Position numbers and translations under genes: made by a program
Source of the DNA: Mesorhizobium sp. STM 4661
Lineage (GTDB): Bacteria; Pseudomonadota; Alphaproteobacteria; Rhizobiales; Rhizobiaceae
Direction of reading: 5' to 3'
Assembly: GCF_000359125.1 (NCBI RefSeq)
Contig: NZ_CAAF010000060.1
Coordinates: forward strand, 1-39,603
Length of the DNA: 39,603 nt
Part shown: positions 16,218 to 24,245 of the stretch, piece by piece
Position numbering within the stretch: the stretch's first letter is position 1
Layout of the letters: each line of letters starts with the position of its first letter
The notes under the pieces: generated by a model
Told to the model about the DNA's origin: nothing
The model's database searches: none
What the model saw: only the letters and a program-made list of their open reading frames with translations

Positions 16218-16700
16218 ATGGCGCCTGCCCTCACCCATCTTGGCGCGCAAGGCGAAGCTAATATGGTCGATGTCGGCGACAAGGCGGAGACGACGCGCAC
16301 GGCGATCGCCGAGGGCGTTGTCTCGATGCGGCCCGAAACACTGGAAATGATCCTGGCGGGCAACGCCAAGAAGGGCGACGTGCTCGGCACGGCGCGCATT
16401 GCCGGCATCATGGCGGCCAAGAAGACGCATGAGCTGATCCCGCTTTGCCACCCGCTGCTGCTAACGAAAGTCTCCGTCGACATCGAGCCGGACCATTCGC
16501 TGCCCGGCCTGAAGGTCACGGCGCTGGCCCGCGTCACCGGCAAGACCGGTGTCGAGATGGAAGCACTGACCGCGGCCTCGGTCGCTTGTCTGACGATCTA
16601 CGACATGGCCAAGGCGGTCGACCGCGCCATAGTGATCTCCGGCATCAGGCTGGTGGAGAAGACCGGCGGCAAGTCCGGCGACTACAAGGCGGGTTCATAA
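16218..16700 (+). CDS. moaC: Cyclic pyranopterin monophosphate synthase
   Basis: MoaC acts with MoaA to convert GTP to cyclic pyranopterin monophosphate, the first step of molybdenum cofactor synthesis. The 160-residue product has the normal length and core motifs: THLGAQGEANMVDVGDKAET, the active-site loop AAKKTHELIPLCHPLLLTKV, and GVEMEALTAASVACLTIYDM with AVDR shortly after. Residues at the known catalytic Lys/His/Asp positions are present. It sits 2 bp after trpC and directly abuts moeA (stop and start are adjacent), so it is part of the same ppiD-trp-moa run and is probably controlled with it. Confidence 0.96.
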   Translation: MAPALTHLGAQGEANMVDVGDKAETTRTAIAEGVVSMRPETLEMILAGNAKKGDVLGTARIAGIMAAKKTHELIPLCHPLLLTKVSVDIEPDHSLPGLKVTALARVTGKTGVEMEALTAASVACLTIYDMAKAVDRAIVISGIRLVEKTGGKSGDYKAGS

Positions 16701-17900
16701 ATGGTTCCGGTGGCGGAGGCGCTCGAACGCCTCCTTGACGGTGCGACGGCGCTGCCAGGCGAAAGCGTTGCGCTGATGGACGCGGCTGACCGGGTTTTGG
16801 CCGAGCCCGTGGTTGCGCTCCGCACCCAGCCGCCCTTCAATGCTTCGGCCATGGACGGCTATGCCGCGCGGGCCGCCGATGTCGCATCCATACCCGCCAG
16901 ACTTTCGGTGATCGGCATGGCGCCGGCCGGTCGTGGCTTCGAAGGCACTGTCGGTCCGGCGCAGGCCGTGCGCATTTTCACTGGAGCGCCGCTTCCCGCC
17001 GGCGCCGACACCATCGTCATCCAGGAGAATACCAGGGATCTCGGCGGCGGCGGCATCGAAGTGATCGAGCCGGCGCCGGAGTGGCGTAACATCCGCCGCC
17101 TCGGGCTCGATTTCTCAAAGGGCGACGTCCTGCTGGAGAAAGGCCGCCTGCTCGATCCCGCGGCTTTGTCGCTGGCCGCATCGGCCAATCATCCGCGTGT
17201 CAGCGTGGTGAAACGGCCGCTGGTTGCCATCATCGCCACCGGCGACGAATTGCTGCCGCCGGGCAGCGACCTCGGACCCGACCAGATCATCTCGTCCAAT
17301 GCCTATGGCGTTGCCGCCGCCGCCCGGTCGGTCGGCGCAAATGCCCTCGATCTCGGCATTGCCGCCGACCGACAGGAAGCGATCGCAGCGCTGGTGAAAG
17401 CGGCGGTCGCGGCCGAAGCGGATGTCATCGTCACGCTTGGCGGCGCTTCGGTCGGCGATCACGACCTCGTCCATGACGTGCTGACCGGCGAAGGCATGAC
17501 GCTCGATTTCTGGAAGATCGCCATGCGTCCCGGCAAGCCGCTGATGTTCGGGCGGCTGGGTGATGTCAGATGCATAGGCCTGCCCGGCAATCCGGTGGCG
17601 AGCCTGGTCTGCACGCAGCTCTTCCTGAAGCCGCTGCTGGCGCGGCTCGGCGGCCGCGTCCATCGGCAAGACATGCGCGAGACGCGGCTGGGCGCTGCGA
17701 TGCCGGCGAACGATCTCAGGCAGGATTATGTCCGCGCCGTGGTGACGGAAGAGGCCGGCACGTTTGTGGCGACACCGTTCGGCATTCAGGATTCGTCGAT
17801 GCTCAGAATGCTGGCCGACGCCAATGGGCTGATCGTGCGTGAGCCCTTTGCTCCCGCTGCCGCCGCAGGCGCTGCCTGCCGCGTGCTGATGCTACGCTGA
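16701..17900 (+). CDS. moeA: Molybdopterin molybdenumtransferase
   Basis: MoeA inserts molybdate into adenylylated molybdopterin to form active Moco. The 399-residue product has the four-domain form: an opening VPVAEALERLL, the FNASAMDGYA motif, a MoeA N-domain with PAGADTIVIQEN, the MogA-like domain (about 175-310) with IIATGDELLPPGS, ISSNAYG, VTLGGASVGDHDLV and GRLGDVRCIGLPGNPVAS, and a short C-terminal beta domain (about 320-399). Motifs are intact. The start codon follows the moaC stop with no gap, so no independent promoter is expected. It ends the operon; the next gene, lexA, has its own SOS-controlled promoter region. Confidence 0.96.
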   Translation: MVPVAEALERLLDGATALPGESVALMDAADRVLAEPVVALRTQPPFNASAMDGYAARAADVASIPARLSVIGMAPAGRGFEGTVGPAQAVRIFTGAPLPAGADTIVIQENTRDLGGGGIEVIEPAPEWRNIRRLGLDFSKGDVLLEKGRLLDPAALSLAASANHPRVSVVKRPLVAIIATGDELLPPGSDLGPDQIISSNAYGVAAAARSVGANALDLGIAADRQEAIAALVKAAVAAEADVIVTLGGASVGDHDLVHDVLTGEGMTLDFWKIAMRPGKPLMFGRLGDVRCIGLPGNPVASLVCTQLFLKPLLARLGGRVHRQDMRETRLGAAMPANDLRQDYVRAVVTEEAGTFVATPFGIQDSSMLRMLADANGLIVREPFAPAAAAGAACRVLMLR

Positions 17901-17940
17901 ACAAAACGTCAACACATTCATTAAACTTTAAACGGTTGCG

Positions 17941-17981
17941 GAACACAACTGGAACAGATAGTGTTTGTTCTGGGTTTGTTT
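17941..17981 (+). promoter_or_regulatory. SOS box (LexA operator) in front of lexA, with a second near-match
   Basis: GAAC at 17941-17944, seven bases, then GAAC at 17952-17955 is the reverse-strand form of the alphaproteobacterial SOS box GTTC-N7-GTTC. A second near-match, GTTC-N7-GTTT, lies at 17967-17981. The exact box is about 50 bp before the lexA ATG. This supports autoregulation of lexA. Confidence 0.85.
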
Positions 17982-18005
17982 TTCTGATTCTGTTTGGGGG
18001 CCGCG

Positions 18006-18758
18006 ATGCTGACACGCAAACAACATGAACTGCTTATGTTCATCCACGAAAGGCTGAAGGAAAGCGGCATTCCCCCCTCGTTCGACGAGATGAAGGAAGC
18101 GCTCGATCTCGCCTCCAAATCCGGAATCCATCGGCTGATCACGGCGCTGGAGGAACGCGGTTTCATTCGCCGGCTACCGAACCGCGCTCGTGCGCTGGAG
18201 GTGCTGCGTCTTCCCGACTCGATTGCGCCCGGCCTCAATGCGGCGCGCAAATTCTCGCCAAGCGTCATTCAGGGCAGCCTTGGCCAGAGCAATCCCGGGC
18301 AGGGCAACCTTGGGCGGCAGATCAAGCCGGCGCTGTCCCGCATGCCTTCTGCCGGCAACAATGACGACGCCGTCGCCGCTGTGTCCATTCCGGTGATGGG
18401 CCGCATCGCCGCCGGTGTGCCGATCGACGCCATCCAGCACCAGACGCACTCCATCTCGGTGCCGCCCGACATGATCATGGGCGGCGAACATTACGCGCTT
18501 GAGGTCAAGGGCGATTCGATGATCGAGGCCGGCATTTTCGACGGCGACACGGTGATCATCCGCAACGCTGACACCGCCCAGCCTGGCGAGATCATTGTGG
18601 CGCTGGTCGACGAGGAGGAAGCGACGCTGAAGCGGTTCCGCCGCAAGGGCGCCTCGATCGCGCTCGAAGCCGCCAATCCGGCCTATGAGACGCGCATCTT
18701 CGGACCGGACCGGGTCAAGGTGCAAGGCAAGCTCGTCGGTTTGATCCGGCGTTACTGA
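18006..18758 (+). CDS. lexA: SOS response repressor LexA
   Basis: LexA represses DNA-repair genes and cleaves itself when RecA is activated by single-stranded DNA. The 250-residue product has the winged-helix DNA-binding domain (MLTRKQHELLMFIHERL, with SGIHRLITALEERGFI) and the S24 peptidase domain with the Ala-Gly cleavage bond in GRIAAGVP, catalytic Ser in VKGDSMIEAGIFDGD and Lys in EEATLKRF. The linker between them (about 85-120) is longer than in E. coli LexA and is rich in Gly, Asn and Gln (GSLGQSNPGQGNLGRQ). I chose the ATG at 18006 because homologues start MLTRKQ; an in-frame ATG lies at 17994. It converges on comEC and their ends overlap by 7 bp. Confidence 0.97.
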   Translation: MLTRKQHELLMFIHERLKESGIPPSFDEMKEALDLASKSGIHRLITALEERGFIRRLPNRARALEVLRLPDSIAPGLNAARKFSPSVIQGSLGQSNPGQGNLGRQIKPALSRMPSAGNNDDAVAAVSIPVMGRIAAGVPIDAIQHQTHSISVPPDMIMGGEHYALEVKGDSMIEAGIFDGDTVIIRNADTAQPGEIIVALVDEEEATLKRFRRKGASIALEAANPAYETRIFGPDRVKVQGKLVGLIRRY

Positions 18759-21217
18759 ACCACAGGCTGCTTCGGTTTCTCGGGCTTGCGGTATGGCGGC
18801 AGGCCCCTCGCCTCGCGCGAGAATTTTCGCTGGGTATGCCAGGGCCGGTATGGCTCTTCGACGGCGAAGCGGATTTGCGCGCGCGTCGTCGCCGATTGCG
18901 GATTAAAGAAGATAGCGGCACTGCCGGCGCGGGCAAGTTGCCGTTTGGTGACGACAAGGATCAGCGGATTACGGCAGGGATCATAGGCGGTGGCATCGTC
19001 GATGACGATCAGATCGGCAAAGGCGCAGGCTGGCCGGGCGATCTTGCGGTCGCTGGCGAGCGCAACGATAGCGCCCGACGGATGCCGGGCGACGCATAGG
19101 CCCGCTGTGCAGTAAAAAGGCGCGCCCGCTGGCAATTCAGCCGGATCGGTTATGTCAAACTGGGCGTCTCCCTTGTCGAACGTCTCCGGCTCGACGATGG
19201 TTTCAGACACCAGCGCATACTTCCAGTTGTCGGTGGTAAATACGTTCGAACGCACCCGATTGATGGCAAGTTCGCCGTTGCCGATCGGCAGCGCCACCAG
19301 ATGGGCGTCCTCCGAGATCAGGACGTCGGGCGTGCGTGTATGGGAAATCGTCAGCAGTCCGGCGAGCGCGAAAGGAAGGGCCACGAGCCGTAGCCGGGTC
19401 GTCGCCATGGTCGCAATGACAAGGGCGATCGTCACCAGCAGAACCGAATGGCGCGAAATCAGCCCGACCGCATCGATCGGCGAGCGCTCCGATATCCAGC
19501 CGGACAGGGCAATCATCGCCGTCAGCCCCTTGCCCATCACATAAAGGAAGGGGCCATCGGCGCCGAACGGCATCGCCAGCGCGCTGAGAACGGCGAAAGG
19601 CATGACCACCAGCGAGACGATCGGCATGACGGCGAGGTTGGCGAACAGGCTGAGCGGCGACACGCGCTGGAAGTGCCATATGGCGAAAAGCGCGGTAGCG
19701 CCGCCGGCAATGATGGAGGTCATGGCGAGGCCGCCCATCGCAGCCAAGAATTTTCGCGTAACGAAACCAGGCAGCGATCGTCGTGGCGGTGGCGGGGTGA
19801 CCTTGCCGGCGCGGTAATCGGACCAGCCGGCATAGGCGCCGACGAGTGCGGCGGTCGCGGCGAAGGACATCTGGAAACTCGGGCCGACCACCTCGTGCGG
19901 CGACACCAGGATGACGGCAATCGCCGAAATCGCCAGATTGCGCATGGTGAGTGCCGCCCGGTCGAACAGCACCGCGATCAGCATCACCGCCAGCATGATG
20001 AAGCTGCGCTCGGCCGCGACCACAACGCCTGAAATGACGAGATAGGCCGCGATCGAAAAGAGTGCGGCTGCGGCCGCATATTTCTTGATCGGCCGGCGCG
20101 AGGAAAAATCGGGAAACAGCGCGAAGGCGCCGCGTAGCAGCGCCATGACCGTGCCTGCGACCAGTGCCATATGCAGGCCGGAGATGGAGATGATGTGGTA
20201 GATGCCGGTGCGCCGCATCGCCTCGTTGATCTTCTCGGGGATGCCGGCGCGCACGCCGACAATCAAGGCAGCGGCGATCTCGCCCTCGGCGCCACCAACT
20301 TGACTGCGAATATGGTCCGCGATGCTCTGCCGCGCTTTCTCGACCGCCGAAGAGAGGCGCGCGGCAAGCGGTACACCATCCGGCGTCGCGGCATCCAGGC
20401 GGACAAGTTTCGGCGTGCCGAGGAAAAAACCGCTGGCGCCGATGCCGGCGAAATAGCTGTCGAAGGAGAAATCATAGCTGTCCGGCCGCACCGGACCGGT
20501 TGGCGGCAGCAGCCTGGCATAGCCGGTCACTACGGATCCGGCGGTCATGCCAGGCGGTATTTTCGAAGCCGAAACGCGAACCCGTTCCGGGGCATAGCGC
20601 AGCGTCGGCCGGGCAGTCGAGATCACATCGATGGTCAGCCGGACGCGGCCGTTCGCCATCTGGTCGAGGCTGACGACACGGCCGGTCAGCCGCGTCGGGA
20701 TTTCCGAACCGAGCACCGGCGTTGCCACGCGCCAGGTCTCGACCTTGGCGGCGAGCACGCCGAGCGCGCACAGCAGCGCTGCCATGAAGCACAGATGCGT
20801 CTTGCGCCATGACCGCGAGACGGCCGCGCACAAGGCCATCAGGACCACGACGGCGATGGGCTGCGCAAAGTCCGGTTCCACGGCAAGCGAAAAATAGAAG
20901 ATCACCCCGGATGCCAGGAAAACCGGCACCAGCAGGAAGGCGACACCCCGGTCGATTTCCAGGCTGGCCGCCGAGACCACGCTGTTGCGGATGCTGGACG
21001 GCGAAAGGCGGCGAAGCTGCCCGCCAAGGCGATCGGCAGGGCCGACTGTCGGCACTGGCGCCGTTGGCGTGCGATCCTGCGGCAAGGGCGGAATATCGAC
21101 ACGCGGCAGCGAAGCCGGCGCCGGCAGGACGGGAACGGATGCGGCAAACAACAACCGTTCGCTGACGCCGGTGACTGCATCCTCGCTCTCGTCTGTACCC
21201 CGGCCTCGTCCAGCCAT
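18752..21217 (-). CDS. comEC: ComEC/Rec2-family DNA-uptake membrane protein
   Basis: ComEC forms the inner-membrane channel for single-stranded DNA in natural transformation. The 821-residue product has a Pro-rich cytosolic N-terminus (to about 80), two helices (about 90-150), an OB-like DUF4131 region (about 165-260), then the polytopic competence domain with the signature IYHIISISGLHMALVAG and many helices up to about 600. The C-terminal part (about 610-821) corresponds to the metallo-beta-lactamase-like domain, but I find no HxHxDH metal motif, so it seems degenerate. The ATG at 21217 is supported by duplication of the same N-terminus near gltX. Whether the organism is transformable is unknown; alphaproteobacterial ComEC genes are widely kept. 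Confidence 0.9.
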   Translation of the reverse strand: MAGRGRGTDESEDAVTGVSERLLFAASVPVLPAPASLPRVDIPPLPQDRTPTAPVPTVGPADRLGGQLRRLSPSSIRNSVVSAASLEIDRGVAFLLVPVFLASGVIFYFSLAVEPDFAQPIAVVVLMALCAAVSRSWRKTHLCFMAALLCALGVLAAKVETWRVATPVLGSEIPTRLTGRVVSLDQMANGRVRLTIDVISTARPTLRYAPERVRVSASKIPPGMTAGSVVTGYARLLPPTGPVRPDSYDFSFDSYFAGIGASGFFLGTPKLVRLDAATPDGVPLAARLSSAVEKARQSIADHIRSQVGGAEGEIAAALIVGVRAGIPEKINEAMRRTGIYHIISISGLHMALVAGTVMALLRGAFALFPDFSSRRPIKKYAAAAALFSIAAYLVISGVVVAAERSFIMLAVMLIAVLFDRAALTMRNLAISAIAVILVSPHEVVGPSFQMSFAATAALVGAYAGWSDYRAGKVTPPPPRRSLPGFVTRKFLAAMGGLAMTSIIAGGATALFAIWHFQRVSPLSLFANLAVMPIVSLVVMPFAVLSALAMPFGADGPFLYVMGKGLTAMIALSGWISERSPIDAVGLISRHSVLLVTIALVIATMATTRLRLVALPFALAGLLTISHTRTPDVLISEDAHLVALPIGNGELAINRVRSNVFTTDNWKYALVSETIVEPETFDKGDAQFDITDPAELPAGAPFYCTAGLCVARHPSGAIVALASDRKIARPACAFADLIVIDDATAYDPCRNPLILVVTKRQLARAGSAAIFFNPQSATTRAQIRFAVEEPYRPWHTQRKFSREARGLPPYRKPEKPKQPVVQ

Positions 21218-21299
21218 CGGGTCTGCCCCCTGCGCCCTTGACCTCCTATGCTACATGAACGCGCAAAGCGCGAAAGTCCGCGCAACCACACCCGCGCCT
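21133..21299. repeat. Direct repeat copy A (comEC 5' end and upstream region)
   Basis: This segment of about 167 bp matches 24059-24225 with no gaps and about 11 differences in the first 157 bp (roughly 93% identity). It contains the first codons of comEC and the DNA before its start. Copy A is attached to the intact comEC gene. Confidence 0.88.
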
Positions 21300-21740
21300 T
21301 CGGCGGCGGTGGAGTATTCAATCTCACCTCTATCGACCGGTAGTGTCTCAGTTTGAATTTCCGCCAAAGGTGGAATGTTCCCCTTCGTCTCGTCGATGGG
21401 AACGAGCAAGTAGCGCCACTTGCCAACCTCAGCACCTCTAAGCGCGAACGTCTGGTGTGATGCCCGATGCGCGCATTCGTAGGGCATCTCGCTGTTACAT
21501 CGCGGTGACAAAAGCACCGCCACGGTGGCGTCAACCGGTTACACAGGGCAGGAAATATCTCCGGCCTTCTGGGAGTGGCGTGTCAGCGTCCCCAGAGGCT
21601 GCGTGGGCGTGTCGTCGGTTGGCTGTTAGCGCGGCGACTGGAACGCTCCACGCATCGCAAGCGGGATAGCGAAATCTCGTGAAGGCAAGGTCAAGCTGCG
21701 TTCTCCGTTCTGTATCGGCGACGGGCGGCGACTGGGAGAG
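21300..21740. other. Unassigned DNA at the left side of the comEC/gltX insertion
   Basis: These roughly 440 bp have no convincing gene. A minus-strand frame (21251-21523, 90 codons) is open and contains GKWRYLLVP, reminiscent of the final strand in some restriction or helicase subunits. However, it runs on through repeat A in a frame that is not comEC, so it may be a remnant or chance. The last 40 bp before the cyclase contain a purine-rich CTGGGAGAG that could be its ribosome binding site. Confidence 0.35.
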
Positions 21741-21827
21741 ATGGATACCATGCACGTGGGGCGTCTGGAAGTTGGCAGGACATCGACGCGGGGCGGCCCG
21801 CGTGCAGGCGCTTGGCTGAGCGGTGCA

Positions 21828-23573
21828 ATGACCGCGCAGCGCCACCTCGCAGCGATCCTGGCTTGCGACGTGGTCGGCTATTCGCGCCTGACGGAGCGCG
21901 ACGAGCGCGGCACGCTCGAGCGGCTGAAGATCTACCGCAAGAACCTCCTGGAACCGCTGGTCTCCGAGCACCAGGGTCGGATCGTCAAGCTCACCGGCGA
22001 CGGCATGCTGTGCGAGTTCGCGAGCGTCGTTAACGCGGTGACCTCGGCGATGGCGATCCAGCAGGCCTTGGCGGAACACGAGGCGGAGACGCCCGAGGAA
22101 GAGCGGATTCGCTTCCGCATCGGCGTCAATCTCGGCGACGTGGTCTGCGAGGAGGACGGCGACCTCTACGGCGACGGGGTCAACATCGCCGCCCGCCTCG
22201 AAAGCATCGCCGATCCCGGCACCGTGGTCGTCTCGGGCACCGCCTACGACCACCTTCAGGGCAAGCTCGACTGCGGCTTCACGCCGCTCGGCGACCTGCG
22301 CCTCAAGAACATCGAGCGGCCTGTGCGCGCCTACCGCGTCGAGACCGACGCCAGCACCTCGGTGGCTGCACCGCCTCCCCTGCCTGAGAAACCCTCGATC
22401 GCGGTTCTGCCTTTCACCAACATGAGCGGCGACCCCGACCAGGAATACTTCGCCGACGGGCTGGTGGAGGACATCATCACGGGATTGAGCCGGGTGAACT
22501 CCTTCTTCGTGATCGCCCGCAACTCGTCCTTCACCTACAAGGGCCGGGCGGTGGACCTGCGCCAGGTCGGGCGCGAGCTGGGCGTCCGCTACGTGCTCGA
22601 AGGCAGCATCCGCAGAGCAGGATCGCGGGTGCGCATCAGTGGGCAGTTGGTGGACGCGATCAGTGGACACCATGTCTGGGCCGACCGCTTCGAGGGCGAC
22701 GTGAGCGACATCTTCGACCTGCAGGACAAGGTGACCGAGAGCGTCGTCGGCGCTGTCGAACCGAGCATCCGGCTGGAGGAGATCAAGCAGGCGCGCATGA
22801 AGCCGACCGACTACATCAGCGCCTACGACCTCTACCTTCGCGCGCTGCCGCGCTTCTACAGCATGACGCGCGAAGGCTTTGTCGACGTGCGCCGGCTCAC
22901 CAACGAGGCGCTCAGCATCGACCCTGGCTTCAACTTGGCGAAGGCACTCGGCGCCTATATCCGCAGCCTATCCGTGAGCCAGTGCTGGCACGAGCCCGAC
23001 GATATCCGAGTCGCCGCGCGCATGGCGCGCGAGGTACTGGCGGAAGCGCGCGACGACCCCACGAGCCTACGCTTCGCCGCGCAGGTGATCGCCTACAGCG
23101 CGAAGGACTACGAGATGGCGCTGGGCACGATCGAACGATCCCTGCTGCTCAACCCCAATTCGGCGCAGGGCCATACTGGCAGCGGCTGGGTGAACGCACA
23201 TTCCAGCCGCCCGCTCGTCGCGATCGAGCACTTTCGCAGGGCAATGCGGCTGAGCCCGGTCGACCCCGAGAAGGGCATCGCGCTCTCCGGCATCGGGATG
23301 AGCTACCTGATGCTCGAGCGCTACGAGGAAGCGCTGGCATGGGGAGAACGCGCGCTGCACGAGATGCCGAACTACGGCTCTTCGCACCGGGTGGTGATCA
23401 TGGCGCTGGTCAAACTCAATCGGCTGGACGAGGCGCAGGCGGCGGCGCGGCGGCTGATGGAGGCGTTCCCGACCTACACACTCACCCTGCAGAGACAGAT
23501 CAACCCGTGGCTGGACAAGGTGTTCGCCGAGCGTTACGTCGAGGCGTTGGGCATCTCCGGCGTGCCGGAGTGA
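21828..23573 (+). CDS. Class III adenylate cyclase with TolB-like and TPR regions
   Basis: The 581-residue product starts with a class III nucleotide cyclase domain (about 1-170). Both metal-binding Asp positions are present (LACDVVGYSRL and KLTGDGMLCEF), as are the adenine-specifying Lys before TGDGM and the transition-state Asn/Arg in DGVNIAARLE, so it should make cAMP. Next is a TolB-N-like segment (about 190-320; KPSIAVLPFTNMSGDPDQEYFADG, DLRQVGRELGVRYVLEGS), then TPR-like helices to the end. No membrane helix is seen. Many rhizobia carry dozens of such proteins. MTAQRHL at 21828 is the homology-based start; starts at 21741 or 21750 have a better GGGAG signal and would add up to 29 residues. 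It lies alone inside the comEC/gltX insertion. Confidence 0.85.
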   Translation: MTAQRHLAAILACDVVGYSRLTERDERGTLERLKIYRKNLLEPLVSEHQGRIVKLTGDGMLCEFASVVNAVTSAMAIQQALAEHEAETPEEERIRFRIGVNLGDVVCEEDGDLYGDGVNIAARLESIADPGTVVVSGTAYDHLQGKLDCGFTPLGDLRLKNIERPVRAYRVETDASTSVAAPPPLPEKPSIAVLPFTNMSGDPDQEYFADGLVEDIITGLSRVNSFFVIARNSSFTYKGRAVDLRQVGRELGVRYVLEGSIRRAGSRVRISGQLVDAISGHHVWADRFEGDVSDIFDLQDKVTESVVGAVEPSIRLEEIKQARMKPTDYISAYDLYLRALPRFYSMTREGFVDVRRLTNEALSIDPGFNLAKALGAYIRSLSVSQCWHEPDDIRVAARMAREVLAEARDDPTSLRFAAQVIAYSAKDYEMALGTIERSLLLNPNSAQGHTGSGWVNAHSSRPLVAIEHFRRAMRLSPVDPEKGIALSGIGMSYLMLERYEEALAWGERALHEMPNYGSSHRVVIMALVKLNRLDEAQAAARRLMEAFPTYTLTLQRQINPWLDKVFAERYVEALGISGVPE

Positions 23574-24053
23574 TCGTCGCGGTTGCAAAGATGCCCTCTT
23601 CTGCGCGTCACGTCCGGCCAGGCGACGTCCCTTGATCCCGCGTCGCTTCTGCAAGGATAGTTCTCTGGCCGGCTTGTCCGAGGACTGAGCGCGTAGAGCA
23701 GCCGTGAACAGCCGGCGAGCTCTCTGTTGGCTTCGCGTCGAACTTCCGGTTTCCGCCCCTGACGGGACCTACCGACGGTCCAGACAAATGTCGCCGTTGG
23801 GTCATGGGCGTGAGTTCGACCAAGGGCGAGCGAACTTCCGCAACGGGTCGAAAGCCGATCAACGCCTTTGGTATCTTGCGAGACGCGTCAGATTCTTCAT
23901 CCGGCATCATCTTTAGTACCTTACTTTTGTCGCGGTCCGTGCAGAGGCTCCTGCGGCATCTTTAGCACGCATGCAGCGGCGCTAAAACAACCCCTCTCCG
24001 CGCTGAGTTAGTGCCAAGTGAAGTTGCGCAGAGGTGCCAAATGATTTTGCGCG
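23574..24053. other. Non-coding DNA downstream of the cyclase
   Basis: No convincing gene lies here. A 100-codon minus-strand frame (23608-23910) and short plus-strand frames are low in complexity; one plus-strand frame contains NFRNGSKAD. I recognise that phrase as frequent in spurious translations of repeated non-coding DNA in rhizobia. The right end holds the IS-end-like direct repeat at 24011-24052. Confidence 0.5.
24011..24052. repeat. Two 19-bp direct repeats resembling an IS21-family end
   Basis: GTGCCAAGTGAAGTTGCGC (24011-24029) and GTGCCAAATGATTTTGCGC (24034-24052) differ at three positions and have a 23-bp period. Repeated, AT-containing motifs of about this size near the tips are a feature of IS21-family elements. 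The array stops 6 bp before repeat copy B, that is, at the insertion junction. No transposase remains. Confidence 0.4.
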
Positions 24054-24143
24054 CTACAGAACGGAGGCGGCAAACAGCAACCGTTCGCTGACGCCGATGT
24101 CTGCGTCCTCGCTCTCGTCCGTACCCCGGCCTCGTCCAGCCAT
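24054..24143 (-). pseudogene. Truncated 5' remnant of comEC
   Basis: The minus strand from 24143 reads MAGRGRGTDESEDADIGVSE and then RLLFAASVL before a TAG at 24054-24056. The first 27 residues match the N-terminus of the intact comEC gene except at two positions (V-T became D-I). The match ends two codons before the stop, at the junction with the inserted DNA. It is a leftover of the duplication and is unlikely to have a function as a protein. It may still be translated because the upstream DNA is copied too. Confidence 0.8.
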
Positions 24144-24225
24144 AGGGTCTGCCCCTTGCGCCCTCGACCTCCTATGCTACATGAACGCGCGACGCGCGAA
24201 AGTCCGCGCAACCACCTCCGCTCCT
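24059..24225. repeat. Direct repeat copy B (comEC start remnant plus gltX upstream region)
   Basis: This is the partner of 21133-21299, offset by 2926 bp and aligned without gaps. It ends 20 bp before the gltX start codon, so it carries the gltX promoter region. The pair brackets the inserted cyclase segment. Confidence 0.88.
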
Positions 24226-24245
24226 GCGCCTGCCCCGAGAGTTCC

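Noticed and set aside
21251..21523. A 90-codon minus-strand frame with GKWRYLLVP, perhaps a restriction or helicase remnant
   Set aside because: The resemblance rests on a few residues and its end runs through the duplicated comEC upstream DNA, so it was kept only as a remark in the gap entry.
23608..23910. A 100-codon minus-strand frame downstream of the cyclase
   Set aside because: Low-complexity composition, no ribosome binding site or family resemblance, and the plus strand looks like repeated non-coding rhizobial DNA.
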